From Streptomyces sp. NRRL S-340 (GTDB lineage Bacteria > Actinomycetota > Actinomycetes > Streptomycetales > Streptomycetaceae): DNA of 56,176 nt. The notes under the pieces were generated by a model, which searched no databases, was not told where the DNA came from, and worked only from the letters and a program-made list of their open reading frames with translations. The stretch is taken from NCBI RefSeq assembly GCF_000720185.1, contig NZ_JOIY01000046.1:1-56176 (forward strand), in the 5' to 3' direction. Made by a program: the position numbers and the translations under genes. Positions 18,397 to 28,973 of the stretch are shown one piece after another (positions within the stretch are counted from its first letter, which is position 1; each line of letters opens with the position of its first letter).

Positions 18397-19788
18397 ATGG
18401 AACAGGCCCTCAACAAGCGGCAGCAGGCCGTGCTCGGCTGGGTGGGCCAGGGGTGTCCCGACGGAGTCTGGCCAGACAGCACGTACAAGACCAGCGGACA
18501 AGCCCTGCAGAACCGAGGGCTCATCAAAGTCACCAAACGCCGCGGGAATTGGAGCGCCCACCTCACCGAGAAGGGGCGGCAGCATCTCATCGAACGCGGC
18601 ATCCACCCCGTGGAGCAGAGCACCCGACCGCCGGAGCGCCCCGCCCGAAAATCGGCACCGCCGCGCCCCCGAGCCGTGCCGAAGGCCCTTGCGAACTACG
18701 CGGACCAGCTACTCGATGAACTGGCCGTTGCGAACGACGGCTGTCTCATCAAGCCCATCGGATCCGGCCCGCACGCGGTGAATTGGGCGTCACGGGTCAA
18801 CGCCGCCCGCAAGTCCGGCAAGATCCCCCACACGCAGGAAATCCACGGATACCGCACTCACCGCGGCTACGAGATCAAGCTGGTCGACATCCCTGCCTGG
18901 CGCCTCGCGGAACTCACCCCGCTCCCTGTGCCGGCCAGACTCACCAAACCCCATGCCGTCGTGGCCGCCCTCCAAAAGCAACCGCAGCCCATGGGCCTGA
19001 CCAAACCCCTCCAAGGCCGAGCCCTGCGCATCATCCAAACCCTCATCGCCACCACCACAGCCCAAGGTCACAAGGCATCGCTCGGAACCACACAAGGCGC
19101 GCCCCCGCCCCATCGGCGCCGCAAGGCACCACCGCACTTCTCCATCACCGCCCACGGCGAAAGTGTCGGATTCCTCGTCCTCCAAGAACAGGACCGCAAC
19201 GAACACGTCCCCACAGACAAGGAACTCGCCGACGCCAAGAAGCACTCATGGATGCGCATCCCCCGCTTCGACTACACCCCCTCCAGCCGCCTACGCTTCA
19301 TACTCCGTGGCGGCAGCCCGCACCGTGCAAGCGAATGGGCAGATCTCCCCGACCGGCCTCTGGAAGAACAACTCGCCGAGATCGTGCAGGAGGTCGGACT
19401 CCGCGGCGAAGCCGCAGAACGCAAACGCCTTGCAGACCAGCAAGCCAGAGAGGTACAGCAAAAGCGCTGGGAAGCCGCCGTGCAGGAAGCCCACGCCGCC
19501 TACGCCCACGCCTACCGCGTCAAACAGCTCGAAGAACAGGCGGACACCTGGTACCAGGCCAGGCGCCTGACTGAATACGTCGCAGCAGTAGGCGTCCATG
19601 CCACATCACTTCCGCCCGGGCAGGAGCGGACCGAGGTCGAGGCGTGGCTCGCGTTCGCGGACGCGCACCTCCAAAACCTCACCGAATCGGTCTCAGCGCC
19701 GAAACCGCCCACGCCGCCGAATCCCAGCGGCGACGACCTCAAGCCCTTCCTCGGTCACTGGAGCCCCTACGGACCCCGCTCCTACTGA
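18397..19788 (+). CDS. Winged-helix protein of unknown function
   Basis: 463 aa, ATG with GGGAGG 6 bases upstream. I do not recognise a named family. Residues 1-75 read as a winged helix (LNKRQQAVLGWVGQGCPDG, then LQNRGLIKVTKRRGNWSAHLTEKGRQHL). Residues about 105-175 look like a second DNA-binding-type domain (LANYADQLLDELAVANDG, then YRTHRGYEIKLVD). The middle is basic, with HFSITAHGESVGFLVLQEQDR and a Trp-rich SRLRFIL region. Residues about 330-440 form a long charged helix or coiled coil (AAERKRLADQQAREVQQKRWEAAVQEAH). It may be co-transcribed with the DUF6119 gene and could be its DNA-binding partner or the regulator of the island. Confidence 0.7.
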   Translation: MEQALNKRQQAVLGWVGQGCPDGVWPDSTYKTSGQALQNRGLIKVTKRRGNWSAHLTEKGRQHLIERGIHPVEQSTRPPERPARKSAPPRPRAVPKALANYADQLLDELAVANDGCLIKPIGSGPHAVNWASRVNAARKSGKIPHTQEIHGYRTHRGYEIKLVDIPAWRLAELTPLPVPARLTKPHAVVAALQKQPQPMGLTKPLQGRALRIIQTLIATTTAQGHKASLGTTQGAPPPHRRRKAPPHFSITAHGESVGFLVLQEQDRNEHVPTDKELADAKKHSWMRIPRFDYTPSSRLRFILRGGSPHRASEWADLPDRPLEEQLAEIVQEVGLRGEAAERKRLADQQAREVQQKRWEAAVQEAHAAYAHAYRVKQLEEQADTWYQARRLTEYVAAVGVHATSLPPGQERTEVEAWLAFADAHLQNLTESVSAPKPPTPPNPSGDDLKPFLGHWSPYGPRSY

Positions 19789-19804
19789 GCCGGACCAAGG
19801 GAAA

Positions 19805-20218
19805 TCACACCGCCACGAGCCGGACCCGCTCGCCGCACAGCTTGGCCATGTCGTCAATATCGGAAGTCAGCATGACCACGGGGCGGTGCTGTCGCAGCGC
19901 GGCCTCGGCAACGGCCGCATCGATCGCGTACTTGTGTCCGTGCAATCCGGCATTCATCAGCAACTTCGAGGCAGCCCTCGCCTCCTCGTCACCGACCGGG
20001 ACGACCCGCAGCCCGGAAAGCACCCAGTTCAGGCGTGACTTGTTCGTACGGGCGTGGACGGCCTCGATGATGGTGAGCGCACTGATCACGACCTCCATGC
20101 CACGCGAGCGCGCCTCAGCGATCAGAGCCACCACCTGTTCTTCGTCAGCGAGCAGCTTCGAGAGTCCCTCGCTGTCGAGGACGAGCGTCCCCTCGTGACT
20201 CAGCCTGCGGCGGGCCAC
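19805..20218 (-). CDS. PIN-domain ribonuclease toxin (VapC-like)
   Basis: 137 aa from a GTG that overlaps the upstream antitoxin gene by 19 bases. The four acidic positions of a PIN nuclease are visible: Asp in LVLDSEGL (residue 15), Glu in TIIEAVHA, Asp in YAIDAAVAEAAL, and Asp in LTSDIDDM. The length and order fit VapC toxins, which cut tRNA or rRNA unless bound by their antitoxin. Its position at the ychF end of the island suggests a role in keeping the element, or in abortive defence. Confidence 0.82.
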   Translation of the reverse strand: MARRRLSHEGTLVLDSEGLSKLLADEEQVVALIAEARSRGMEVVISALTIIEAVHARTNKSRLNWVLSGLRVVPVGDEEARAASKLLMNAGLHGHKYAIDAAVAEAALRQHRPVVMLTSDIDDMAKLCGERVRLVAV

Positions 20219-20484
20219 TCGGCCTCCTCGGCGAACACCTCGTCGAAGACCTGCCGCGCCCGCTGACGAGCCGGCTCGGAGACCGGCCCCTTGCGGCTCT
20301 CGTAGTCCGCCAGGTACTCGTCCAGGACCTGCCCGCGCAGCTCACGCTCGACCGCCTCGGCGATGAACGCGGAGAACTCCCGCTTGCCCACGCGAGCCCG
20401 GATCGCCTCCGCGGTCCCCTCCGGCAGCGACAAGCTCACCCGCGTCGCTGGCCCTTCCCCGATGCTGTACGTCGCCTCAGCCAT
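20200..20484 (-). CDS. Ribbon-helix-helix-like antitoxin partner of the PIN toxin
   Basis: 94 aa from an ATG at 20484 with a GGGGG stretch just upstream. The N-terminal half fits a ribbon-helix-helix DNA-binding fold (ATRVSLSLPEGTAEAIRARVGKREFSAFIAEAVERELR). The acidic C-terminal tail (LADYESRKGPVSEPARQRARQVFDEVF) is the sort of segment that wraps the toxin. The stop lies inside the toxin gene, the common antitoxin-first order, so the pair likely represses its own promoter. Confidence 0.75.
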   Translation of the reverse strand: MAEATYSIGEGPATRVSLSLPEGTAEAIRARVGKREFSAFIAEAVERELRGQVLDEYLADYESRKGPVSEPARQRARQVFDEVFAEEAEWPAAG

Positions 20485-20565
20485 ACCCCCGATTGTGTCA
20501 AACGAGTAGGAAAAGTGCCACGTCTGCACTACCTTCACAGCTCGGTCAGCGCCCCGCTCACGCAA

Positions 20566-20679
20566 ATCCCAGCACGGGCACCCCCATCCCATCCCAGCAC
20601 GATCCCAGCACGGTAGGGATGAGCAGGGGTGATGACAGGTGACGAGGGGTGTCAGCTATCCCAGCACCATCCCAGCACG
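20566..20679 (+). repeat. Five 11-bp arm-like motifs, right end
   Basis: Copies of ATCCCAGCACG at 20566-20576, 20591-20601, 20602-20612, 20658-20668 (one mismatch, last base C) and 20669-20679, all on the same strand as the left pair. Two tandem pairs and one single copy lie 86-199 bases from the right core. The innermost pair abuts the U-tract of the ychF terminator. Interpreted as integrase or excisionase arm sites. Confidence 0.65.
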
Positions 20680-20767
20680 GGAAAAAACCAGGGGCCCAGC
20701 CCCGAAGAGCCGGACCCCTTCTGACCTGCATATTTGCCAGGTCAGCGACGTGGTGGTATGTCACCCG

Positions 20768-20787
<20 letters not shown>
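20680..20787. repeat. Right direct repeat of the island (attR-like, real ychF end)
   Basis: Counterpart of 4301-4409. It spans the ychF terminator, the stop codon and the last codons of the intact gene. The core CCGCTACACGTTGAA is at 20765-20779. The element therefore entered without damaging ychF, restoring its 3' end and a terminator. Confidence 0.75.
20682..20718 (-). terminator. ychF Rho-independent terminator
   Basis: On the minus strand a 10-bp stem (20709-20718 with 20691-20700, two G-U pairs as RNA) with an 8-base loop is followed by UGG and six Us. The G-U pairs mean it folds well only as ychF-strand RNA. True U-tract terminators are uncommon in Streptomyces. Confidence 0.8.
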
Positions 20788-21856
<1,069 letters not shown>

Positions 21857-22042
21857 GTTGCGACTTCCCGTACGTGAGGAGACTGGGGGCCAGGGGGCCG
21901 ATCCACCAGTCTACGGCGTGCGGCGTCCCGTCTTGGCGACGGTTCGGACGCCTGGCCAGCCGACCGGTCACCACAGGACCGCCACACCCGCGCGGCGTGT
22001 CAAACGGCCTATTCAACACATAAACAGACCTAGGTTGGTCCA

Positions 22043-22723
22043 GTGGAGCAACACTGGACGCGACCTCAGCAGCACGGACCGCGACGCGGCAGGCCGCCGC
22101 TGCCCTCGCAGGCGGCCAAGCGGCGTACGCAGTCGCCCCGCCGCCGGGACGGAGGGCAGGCGCACGGGCAGGGCGGCGCCGCGGACCGGCGTCCGGCACA
22201 GCGTCCGGGTCCTGCCCGGCGCCTCCCCGTCGCCGCACGGGATCACGCCCCGCCCCCTGTCATACAGCGGCTGCGCCAGGTGCCCAACCCCCGGCTGACG
22301 GGGCTCGGGGGCGGGCTGTTCTGCGGGGCGGTGATGTTCGTCCTCGGCTGTCTGGACGCCCTGCTCCTGGACGCCTCACCGGCCGTGTACGGAGTGCTGT
22401 TCCTGCCGGTGTGCGTGCTGACCGCCGTGTGGATCCGCAGGGGCGACCTGCTGAGCGCGCCCGTGGTGGTGCCCATCGGGTTCGCCGTGGGACTGTTGCC
22501 GGTGGCCGACGGCGGTGAGGGGCTCCTCGGCACGCTCATGGGCCTGGTGAGCGCCCTCGCCACCCAGGCGGTGTGGCTGTACGCCGGGACGCTGATCGCG
22601 GGGGTCACGGCGCTGGTGCGGCGGGCCGCGTCGGCGCCCGCCAGGGCAGCGGAACGGGCGGGGGCGCGAGCGTCCGAGCGTGCGGGGGCAGGGCCGGGGG
22701 CGGCGGCCCGCAGGCGCGGGTGA
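22043..22723 (+). CDS. DUF6542-type membrane protein
   Basis: 226 aa, GTG start at 22043 by best fit; the start is uncertain because the first 80 residues are a basic, Pro/Gln/Arg-rich disordered tail. Residues about 82-200 hold four hydrophobic segments (LTGLGGGLFCGAVMFVLGCL; VYGVLFLPVCVLTAVWI; APVVVPIGFAVGLLPVA; GLVSALATQAVWLYAGTLIAGV) and a conserved PNPRLTGLG entry, as in DUF6542 proteins commonly found beside ychF in Streptomyces. The C-terminus is Ala/Arg-rich. Function unknown. It is divergent from ychF over 186 bases. Confidence 0.75.
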   Translation: MEQHWTRPQQHGPRRGRPPLPSQAAKRRTQSPRRRDGGQAHGQGGAADRRPAQRPGPARRLPVAARDHAPPPVIQRLRQVPNPRLTGLGGGLFCGAVMFVLGCLDALLLDASPAVYGVLFLPVCVLTAVWIRRGDLLSAPVVVPIGFAVGLLPVADGGEGLLGTLMGLVSALATQAVWLYAGTLIAGVTALVRRAASAPARAAERAGARASERAGAGPGAAARRRG

Positions 22724-22750
22724 CCTCCCGGCCGGGCGGCCCTCAGCCCG

Positions 22751-22880
22751 GCAGCGTGCACCCCCATTCCGGCACCTCGGGCACCGTGCGGCCTCTCAGT
22801 CCGGCACCCCCGGCAGCGTGCACCCCCATTCCGGCGCCTCCGGCACCGTGCGGCCCCTCAGTCCGGCACCCCCGGCAGCG
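22751..22880. repeat. 62-bp tandem repeat, two full units plus a partial third
   Basis: Units start at 22751, 22813 and 22875 (GCAGCG each time), with few differences between the first two. The array lies in the 268-base gap between convergent DUF6542 and ppgK genes. Each unit contains CCGGCA/TGCACC words that can form small hairpins. No coding role seen. Confidence 0.8.
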
Positions 22881-22991
22881 GCCGGCCTCCCGCCGCCCCG
22901 CCCCGCGATCTCCCCGTCACCCCCGGCAGCAGCCTCCCGTCATCCCGTCCCGCCGTCTCCCCGTCACGCCCGGCGGCCTCCCGCCGCCGTC

Positions 22992-23750
22992 TCACGCCTC
23001 GCCCGCGCCGCCCTCCGCCGCGCGCATCGCCGCGCCCACGATGCCCGCGTTGTTCTGGAGCCGGGCCGGGACGATCTCCGCCCGGACGCCCTCCAGGCAG
23101 GGCAGGAACTTGTGGGCCTTGCGGCTGACTCCGCCGCCGATGATGAACAGCTCCGGGGAGAAGAGCATCTCCACGTGGGCGAGGTACTTGCGCACGCGGT
23201 GGCCCCACTGCTCCCAGGACAGGTCACCGTCGTCCTTGGCCTTGCTGGAAGCCCTCTTCTCCGCCTCGTGGCCGTCCAGCTCCAGGTGGCCCAGCTCGGT
23301 GTTGGGGACGAGGACGCCGTCGACGAAGACCGCGCTGCCGATGCCGGTGCCGAAGGTGAGCAGCACGACGGTGCCGCCGCGGCCGCGGCCCGCGCCGAAG
23401 TGCATCTCGGCGACGCCCGCCGCGTCCGCGTCGTTGACGACGGTCACCGGCAGCCCGCCCAGCCGCTCGCCGAACAACGCGCGCGCGTCGGTGTCGATCC
23501 AGCTCTTGTCGACGTTGGCCGCCGTGCGCACCGTGGCGCCGCCGGTGACCACGCCGGGGAAGGTCAGTCCGACCGGTCCGGTCCAGCCGAAGTGGGCGAC
23601 GACCTCCCGGACACCGTCGGCCACGCCGTCGGGGGTCGCCGGGTGCGGGGTGAGCACCTTGTGGCGCTCCTGGGCCAGGTCGCCCTTGTCGAGGTCCACC
23701 GGGGCACCCTTGATCCCCGATCCGCCGATGTCCACACCGAAGATCTGCAT
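22992..23750 (-). CDS. ppgK: Polyphosphate glucokinase
   Basis: 252 aa ROK-family kinase that phosphorylates glucose using polyphosphate or ATP. Phosphate-1 motif [11 protein letters not shown] (5-15), TFPGVV, catalytic Asp in VVNDADAAG, phosphate-2 motif [10 protein letters not shown], and the substrate region [31 protein letters not shown] near the N-terminus fits actinobacterial PpgK. The C-terminus is Ala/Gly/Glu-rich. ATG start at 23750. It sits next to ispH on the same strand with a 68-base gap. Confidence 0.94.
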   Translation of the reverse strand: MQIFGVDIGGSGIKGAPVDLDKGDLAQERHKVLTPHPATPDGVADGVREVVAHFGWTGPVGLTFPGVVTGGATVRTAANVDKSWIDTDARALFGERLGGLPVTVVNDADAAGVAEMHFGAGRGRGGTVVLLTFGTGIGSAVFVDGVLVPNTELGHLELDGHEAEKRASSKAKDDGDLSWEQWGHRVRKYLAHVEMLFSPELFIIGGGVSRKAHKFLPCLEGVRAEIVPARLQNNAGIVGAAMRAAEGGAGEA

Positions 23751-23818
23751 GGCTCCACGTTACGGCGTGCCACCGACAGTCACGCCGGCCGCGTCCCCGC
23801 TCGGGGACGCGGGCCCGC

Positions 23819-24835
23819 TCAGCCTTCCGCCGTGCCCGACCCGCCGCGCTCGGCGGCCAGTGCCGCAGCCTCCTCGCGCAGGTCGCGGCGCAGCTCCTTG
23901 GGCAGCGAGAAGGTGATCGACTCCTCGGCCGCCTTGACGATCTCCACGTCCCCGAATCCGCGCTGCCCGAGCCATTCGAGCACCTGCTCGACCAGGACCT
24001 CCGGCACGGAGGCGCCCGAGGTCACGCCGACCGTGGTGACGCCCTCCAGCCAGGCCTCGTCGATCTCGTCGGCGAAGTCGACCAGGTGGGCCCGGTCCGC
24101 GCCCGCCAGCTTGGCGACCTCCACCAGCCGCTTGGAGTTGGAGGAGTTGCGGGAGCCGACCACGATGACCAGGTCCGCCTCGGCGCCCATCTGCTTGACG
24201 GCGAGCTGACGGTTCTGCGTGGCGTAGCAGATGTCGTCGCTGGGCGGCGAGATCAGCTGCGGGAACTTCTCCTTCAGCGCGTCGACCGTCTCCATGGTCT
24301 CGTCGACCGACAGGGTCGTCTGGGAGAGCCAGACCACCCGCGACGGGTCGCGCACCTCGACGTTCGCCACGTCCTCGGGGCCGTCGACGAGCTGGATGTG
24401 GTCGGGGGCCTCACCGGAGGTGCCGATGACCTCCTCGTGGCCCTCGTGCCCGATCAGGAGGATGTCGTAGTCCTCCTTGGCGAAGCGGACGGCTTCCTTG
24501 TGGACCTTGGTGACCAGGGGGCAGGTGGCGTCGATGGTGGCGAGGCGGCCCCGAGCGGCCTCCTCGTGCACGACGGGCGCGACACCGTGCGCCGAGAACA
24601 TCACGATGTTGCCCGGCGGCACCTCCTCCGTCCGCTCGACGAAGACGGCGCCCTTCTTCTCCAGGGTCTGTACGACGTACTTGTTGTGGACGATCTCGTG
24701 CCGGACGTACACCGGGGCCCCGTACTGCTCCAGGGCCTTCTCGACGGCGATCACGGCGCGGTCCACGCCCGCGCAGTAGCCCCGGGGGGCGGCGAGCAGG
24801 ACACGGCGGCCAGACGTAGCAGTCATGCGCCCCAT
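23819..24835 (-). CDS. ispH: 4-hydroxy-3-methylbut-2-enyl diphosphate reductase (IspH/LytB)
   Basis: 338 aa. Final step of the MEP pathway, reducing HMBPP to IPP and DMAPP with a [4Fe-4S] cluster. The three cluster cysteines are in GYCAGVDRA (Cys21), [13 protein letters not shown] and [11 protein letters not shown]. Active-site HGVAP and [11 protein letters not shown] and the substrate loop [11 protein letters not shown] are present. Two ATG codons three apart (24835 and 24826) could start it; neither has a strong ribosome site, and 24835 is used. The only isoprenoid gene here besides uppS at 52.3 kb, which uses its product. Confidence 0.96.
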   Translation of the reverse strand: MGRMTATSGRRVLLAAPRGYCAGVDRAVIAVEKALEQYGAPVYVRHEIVHNKYVVQTLEKKGAVFVERTEEVPPGNIVMFSAHGVAPVVHEEAARGRLATIDATCPLVTKVHKEAVRFAKEDYDILLIGHEGHEEVIGTSGEAPDHIQLVDGPEDVANVEVRDPSRVVWLSQTTLSVDETMETVDALKEKFPQLISPPSDDICYATQNRQLAVKQMGAEADLVIVVGSRNSSNSKRLVEVAKLAGADRAHLVDFADEIDEAWLEGVTTVGVTSGASVPEVLVEQVLEWLGQRGFGDVEIVKAAEESITFSLPKELRRDLREEAAALAAERGGSGTAEG

Positions 24836-24977
24836 CGTAAGGCCGCCCACGGAGCGTCGAAGATCCCGAGGGGGCACGGAGCGCCGGAAGGACTCATGCG
24901 GTGCCCTCGCTCCGGGCGGGCGCCCGCGTCGTCGCCGGGCGCCCGCGTTGTCGGTGGTGACCGTTACGCTCGCGGGC

Positions 24978-26198
24978 ATGGCTGTCTCCACGTCCCCCGA
25001 AGCCCCGCTTCCCGTCGGTGAGGTCTCCCGGCTCATCGGCGGCTGGATCGACCGGCTCGGCGCGGTCTGGGTCGAGGGGCAGATCACGCAGCTGTCGCGG
25101 CGGCCGGGCGCGGGGGTGGTGTTCCTGACGCTGCGCGACCCGTCGTACAACATCTCCGTCGGTGTGACGTGCTACCGCGAGGTGTTCGACGCCGTCGCGG
25201 ACGTCGTGGGCGAGGGCGCCCGGGTCGTCGTGCGCGCCAAGCCCGAGTGGTACGCCCCGCGCGGGCAGCTGTCGCTGCGGGCCGCCGAGATGAGGCCGGT
25301 GGGCGTCGGTGAGCTGCTGGCCCGCCTGGAGCAGCTGAAGAAGACCCTCGCGGCGGAGGGGCTCTTCGCGCCGGACCGCAAGAAGCCCCTGCCCTTCCTG
25401 CCGCAGCTGATCGGACTGGTGTGCGGCCGGGCCTCCGCCGCCGAGCGGGACGTCCTGGAGAACGCCCGGCACCGCTGGCCCGCCGTCCGCTTCGAGGTGC
25501 GCAACGTACCGGTGCAGGGGGTGCACGCCGTCCCGCAGGTCGTGCAGGCCGTCAAGGAACTCGACGCGCTCGACGACGTGGACGTGATCGTCGTGGCGCG
25601 CGGCGGCGGCAGCGTGGAGGACCTGCTGCCGTTCTCCGACGAGCAGCTCGTCCGCGCGGTCGCCGCGTGCCGGACGCCGGTCGTCTCGGCGATCGGCCAC
25701 GAGCCGGACACGCCGCTGCTGGACTACGTCGCCGACCTGCGCGCCTCCACGCCCACCGACGCCGCCAAGAAGGTCGTGCCGGACGTCGGCGAGGAGGCGG
25801 AGCGGGTACGGCAGCTGCGCGACCGCGCGCGCAGGTGCGCACAGGCGCACGTCGAACGGGAGGAGCGCGGCCTCGCCCACGCGCTCTCCCGGCCCGTCAT
25901 ACAGGATCCGCACCGCATGATCGACGAGCGGGCCGACCAGGTCGCCGCGCTGCTGGACCGGAGCCGGCGCACCCTGCGGCACCTGCTGGACCGCGCCGAC
26001 TCCGAGCTGGGGCACACCCACGCGCGCGTGGTGGCCCTCTCCCCCGCCGCGACGCTGCGGCGCGGGTACGCCGTGCTGCAGCGGGCCGACGGGCATGTGG
26101 TCCGCGATCCCGGCGAGGTGACGGAGCAGGAGACGCTGCGGGCGCGGCTCGCCGAGGGCGAGTTCACGGTTCGGGTCGAGACAGGGAAGAGTCAATGA
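24978..26198 (+). CDS. xseA: Exodeoxyribonuclease VII large subunit
   Basis: 406 aa. N-terminal OB-fold ([25 protein letters not shown]) that binds single-stranded DNA, then the nuclease domain with [15 protein letters not shown], the conserved [16 protein letters not shown] and [27 protein letters not shown], then a C-terminal helical region and [15 protein letters not shown]. With XseB it degrades single-stranded DNA to oligonucleotides. The ATG at 24978 matches the usual [17 protein letters not shown] start. It overlaps xseB by 4 bases. Confidence 0.96.
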   Translation: MAVSTSPEAPLPVGEVSRLIGGWIDRLGAVWVEGQITQLSRRPGAGVVFLTLRDPSYNISVGVTCYREVFDAVADVVGEGARVVVRAKPEWYAPRGQLSLRAAEMRPVGVGELLARLEQLKKTLAAEGLFAPDRKKPLPFLPQLIGLVCGRASAAERDVLENARHRWPAVRFEVRNVPVQGVHAVPQVVQAVKELDALDDVDVIVVARGGGSVEDLLPFSDEQLVRAVAACRTPVVSAIGHEPDTPLLDYVADLRASTPTDAAKKVVPDVGEEAERVRQLRDRARRCAQAHVEREERGLAHALSRPVIQDPHRMIDERADQVAALLDRSRRTLRHLLDRADSELGHTHARVVALSPAATLRRGYAVLQRADGHVVRDPGEVTEQETLRARLAEGEFTVRVETGKSQ

Positions 26199-26443
26199 CG
26201 AGCAGGACACCGGCGGCCGACGAGACGCTGGGCTACGAGCAGGCGCGGGACGAGCTGATCGACGTCGTCCGGCGCCTGGAGGCGGGCGGGACGAGCCTCG
26301 AGGAGTCCCTCGCGCTGTGGGAGCGGGGCGAGGAGCTGGCCAAGGTCTGCCGGCGGTGGCTGGAGGGCGCCCGCGCCCGGCTGGACGCCGCACTGGCCGA
26401 GGAGGCCGCGCAGGACGGGGACGAGGAGGGGGACGAGCGGTGA
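26195..26443 (+). CDS. xseB: Exodeoxyribonuclease VII small subunit
   Basis: 82 aa. Family signature [53 protein letters not shown], forming the helical bundle that joins several copies to XseA. ATGA overlap with the xseA stop gives translational coupling. The acidic tail is normal. A hairpin terminator follows within 10 bases. Confidence 0.96.
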   Translation: MTSRTPAADETLGYEQARDELIDVVRRLEAGGTSLEESLALWERGEELAKVCRRWLEGARARLDAALAEEAAQDGDEEGDER

Positions 26444-26449
26444 GGGGGC

Positions 26450-26470
26450 GCGCGGCGTGACGCGCCGCGC
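26450..26470. terminator. 8-bp GC hairpin after xseB
   Basis: Arms 26450-26457 (GCGCGGCG) and 26463-26470 with a 5-base loop, directly after the xseB stop. No U tract, as is common in this genus. Confidence 0.7.
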
Positions 26471-26505
26471 GGGCGTGCGGTGGGGGGTCGCTACGGGCGG
26501 ACAGA

Positions 26506-26592
26506 CCGCACGGGCTCGGTGGCGGGCCGCACGGGCTCGGTGACAGGGCACATAGGTCCCGTGACAGGCCGCGCGGGACCGGTGGCACCCGC
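26506..26592. repeat. Degenerate 21-bp repeats in a 534-base gene-free gap
   Basis: About four units with a 21-base period (CGCACGGGCTCGGTG at 26508 and 26529, weaker at 26550 and 26571). They lie in the gap 26444-26977 between xseB and the DUF4245 gene. The remainder of the gap is very GC-rich and I see no gene in it. Confidence 0.6.
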
Positions 26593-26977
26593 ACAGGCCC
26601 GGCGACGGCCCGCGCGGACGCGCTGTGGAGGGTCGCGACGGGGGACGGCCGCAGACGCACGGTGGCGGGCGCCGCGTGCGACGGCCGCGGGCACACGGTG
26701 ACGGGCCGCCGGACGCGGCGGCCCCGCGAACGGTGGCTGGCCGGGCGGGCAGGCGGACCGCGGCTGGGGCCGGGATGCCGACGGCAGGCGGACGCGGACG
26801 GGCCAGGCGGCAGGCGGCAGGCGGCGCGCCCCAGCCGGACGAACGCCGGAGGGCCCGACGCAGGAGGAGACGCCCCAGGCAGGACGAGGGGGCCGAAGCA
26901 GGCCGAGGGGCCTGGCGGACCGGGGGCTCGACGAGCCCCGGGGAAGCCGGGGCGGCGGTCCGCGCCGGGCGGCCCGC

Positions 26978-27502
26978 TCAGGACGTCTGCAGTGCCTGGG
27001 CCATCTTCGTCAGCTGGGCGAAGGAGGCCGTACCCGCCACCACCGTGGTGTCGCCCTTGGCACCCTCCGACACGAGGGCGTCGTAACGGCCGCCGCTGTA
27101 CCGGGTCCAGGTGCGGCCGCCGATCTTCTGGGTGACCTTGGTCGCGCGGGAACCCTGGCTGGCGTCGTCGATGAAGTCCTTGCGCTTCTGCGTGGACTGC
27201 TCGATGGCCACGTACTGGCCGTCGGGGTCCTGGAACCCCAGGTGCCAGCGGTCTCCCTGGTCGGCCTGGTAGCGGACCGAGGTGGCCTTCCACGTGTCCG
27301 GCAGACCCTCGGGCGCGGCCACGGGGTAGGAGGCGGCGCGGCGCGCCGTGAGCAGTTCGACGCGGTAGTCGACCCGCTTGATGTCGGGAGCGTGATCGTC
27401 GTGCGGGACGAAGAGGTAGACGACGCCGGCCGTCGCCATGATCACGATCAGGGAGAGGATCGTGCCCCGGACTGTCTTCTGCTTGCCGTTCGAACCTGCC
27501 AC
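26978..27502 (-). CDS. DUF4245 membrane-anchored protein
   Basis: 174 aa, ATG start. One N-terminal membrane helix (TILSLIVIMATAGVVYLFV, residues 14-32) followed by an extracytoplasmic domain typical of DUF4245 (YPVAAPEGLPDTWKATSVRY, then WHLGFQDPDGQYVAIEQS, RTWTRYSGGRYDALV). Function unknown. Conserved next to glpX in actinobacteria, from which it is divergent here. Confidence 0.85.
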   Translation of the reverse strand: MAGSNGKQKTVRGTILSLIVIMATAGVVYLFVPHDDHAPDIKRVDYRVELLTARRAASYPVAAPEGLPDTWKATSVRYQADQGDRWHLGFQDPDGQYVAIEQSTQKRKDFIDDASQGSRATKVTQKIGGRTWTRYSGGRYDALVSEGAKGDTTVVAGTASFAQLTKMAQALQTS

Positions 27503-27629
27503 GCCCCCTATCGTCGCAGGTGTCCGATCCGCTCATCCGTGGGGTCCCCTGCTCATTCTGTCCGTCCGACGATAGAGTCGTGGCCAGAACCCTCATCCGG
27601 CCGTCGTCGTATCAGAAAGGTGCGCTCCG

Positions 27630-28664
27630 ATGACCGAGCATCATCACTTGCCGTCCGAGCTCGATGTCCCCTCCGAGGCTCCCGACCGCAACCTCGCCCT
27701 CGAACTCGTCCGGGTGACCGAAGCCGCCGCGATGGCCGCGGGCCGCTGGGTCGGGCGCGGCGACAAGAACGGCGCCGACGGCGCCGCGGTCCGTGCCATG
27801 CGGACCCTCGTCTCCACCGTCTCGATGAACGGCGTCGTCGTCATCGGCGAGGGGGAGAAGGACGAGGCCCCGATGCTCTTCAACGGGGAGCGCGTGGGCG
27901 ACGGGACCGGCCCGGAGGTCGACATCGCCGTCGACCCGATCGACGGCACGACCCTGACCGCCAAGGGCATGCCCAACGCCATCGCCGTGCTGGCCGCCAC
28001 CGAGCGCGGTGCCATGTTCGACCCGTCCGCCGTGTTCTACATGGACAAGCTGGTCACCGGGCCGGACGCCGCCGACTTCGTCGACATCGACGCGCCGGTG
28101 TCGGTGAACATCAAGCGGGTCGCCAAGGCCAAGCGGGCCACGCCCGAGGACGTGACCGTGGTCGTCCTCGACCGGCCGCGGCACGAGGGCATCATCAAGG
28201 AGATCCGGGAGACCGGCGCCCGGATCAAGCTGATCTCCGACGGTGACGTGGCCGGGTCCATCCTGGCGCTGCGCGACGGCACCGGCATCGACCTGCTGCT
28301 CGGCATCGGCGGCACGCCGGAGGGCATCATCTCGGCCTGCGCCGTGAAGTGCCTGGGCGGCACGATCCAGGGCAAGCTGTGGCCCAAGGACGACGAGGAG
28401 CGGCAGCGGGCGATCGACGCCGGGCACGACCTCGACCGCGTCCTGACCACCGAGGACCTGGTCACGGGCGAGAACGTGTTCTTCGTCGCCACCGGCATCA
28501 CCGACGGCGAGCTGCTGCGCGGGGTGCGCTACCGCTCGGAGACGGCGACGACCGACTCGATCGTCATGCGCTCCAAGTCCGGCACGGTCCGCCGGATCGA
28601 CTCCGAGCACCGGCTGAGCAAGCTGCGCGCGTACAGCGCGATCGACTTCGACCGCGCGAAGTAG
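27630..28664 (+). CDS. glpX: Class II fructose-1,6-bisphosphatase
   Basis: 344 aa. GAAAGG about 9 bases upstream of the ATG. Metal-dependent phosphatase of the lithium-sensitive superfamily: [13 protein letters not shown] (42-54), [10 protein letters not shown] (73-82) and the metal site DPIDGTT (102-108), then ISDGDVAGS and [10 protein letters not shown]. It hydrolyses fructose-1,6-bisphosphate in gluconeogenesis and is likely the main such enzyme in this organism. A very strong hairpin lies 57 bases after the stop. Confidence 0.96.
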   Translation: MTEHHHLPSELDVPSEAPDRNLALELVRVTEAAAMAAGRWVGRGDKNGADGAAVRAMRTLVSTVSMNGVVVIGEGEKDEAPMLFNGERVGDGTGPEVDIAVDPIDGTTLTAKGMPNAIAVLAATERGAMFDPSAVFYMDKLVTGPDAADFVDIDAPVSVNIKRVAKAKRATPEDVTVVVLDRPRHEGIIKEIRETGARIKLISDGDVAGSILALRDGTGIDLLLGIGGTPEGIISACAVKCLGGTIQGKLWPKDDEERQRAIDAGHDLDRVLTTEDLVTGENVFFVATGITDGELLRGVRYRSETATTDSIVMRSKSGTVRRIDSEHRLSKLRAYSAIDFDRAK

Positions 28665-28720
28665 CGGCCCGGCCCGGCCTGCCGGACGACCGGCCCGCCG
28701 AGCCGACGGCCTGCGCCCGG

Positions 28721-28770
28721 CACGGCGAACGGGGCGCCCCCGGTGCGGAGGGGGCGCCCCGTTCGCCGTG
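28721..28770. terminator. 21-bp perfect hairpin after glpX
   Basis: Arms 28721-28741 and 28750-28770 pair without a mismatch; 8-base loop. It sits between convergent glpX and the whiB-like gene and can act in both directions. The rest of the 309-base gap (28771-28973) has no visible gene. Confidence 0.85.
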
Positions 28771-28973
28771 GGGAGGACAACCGCACCGCCGGCCTGCCGT
28801 ACTGCCAACCGGCGGCAGCGCCCTGAGCCGAATCCGGGCTGCCGTCCTGGAAACCGGCTGCCCCCGAAGACCGAAGACCGAAGACAGCCCGGAACTCAAA
28901 GCCCGGAGCCGCCCGCCCCGACCGGCCCGGCATCCCCCGCCGGGCCCGCCTCCCCTGCCGGGCCGCCGCCCCG

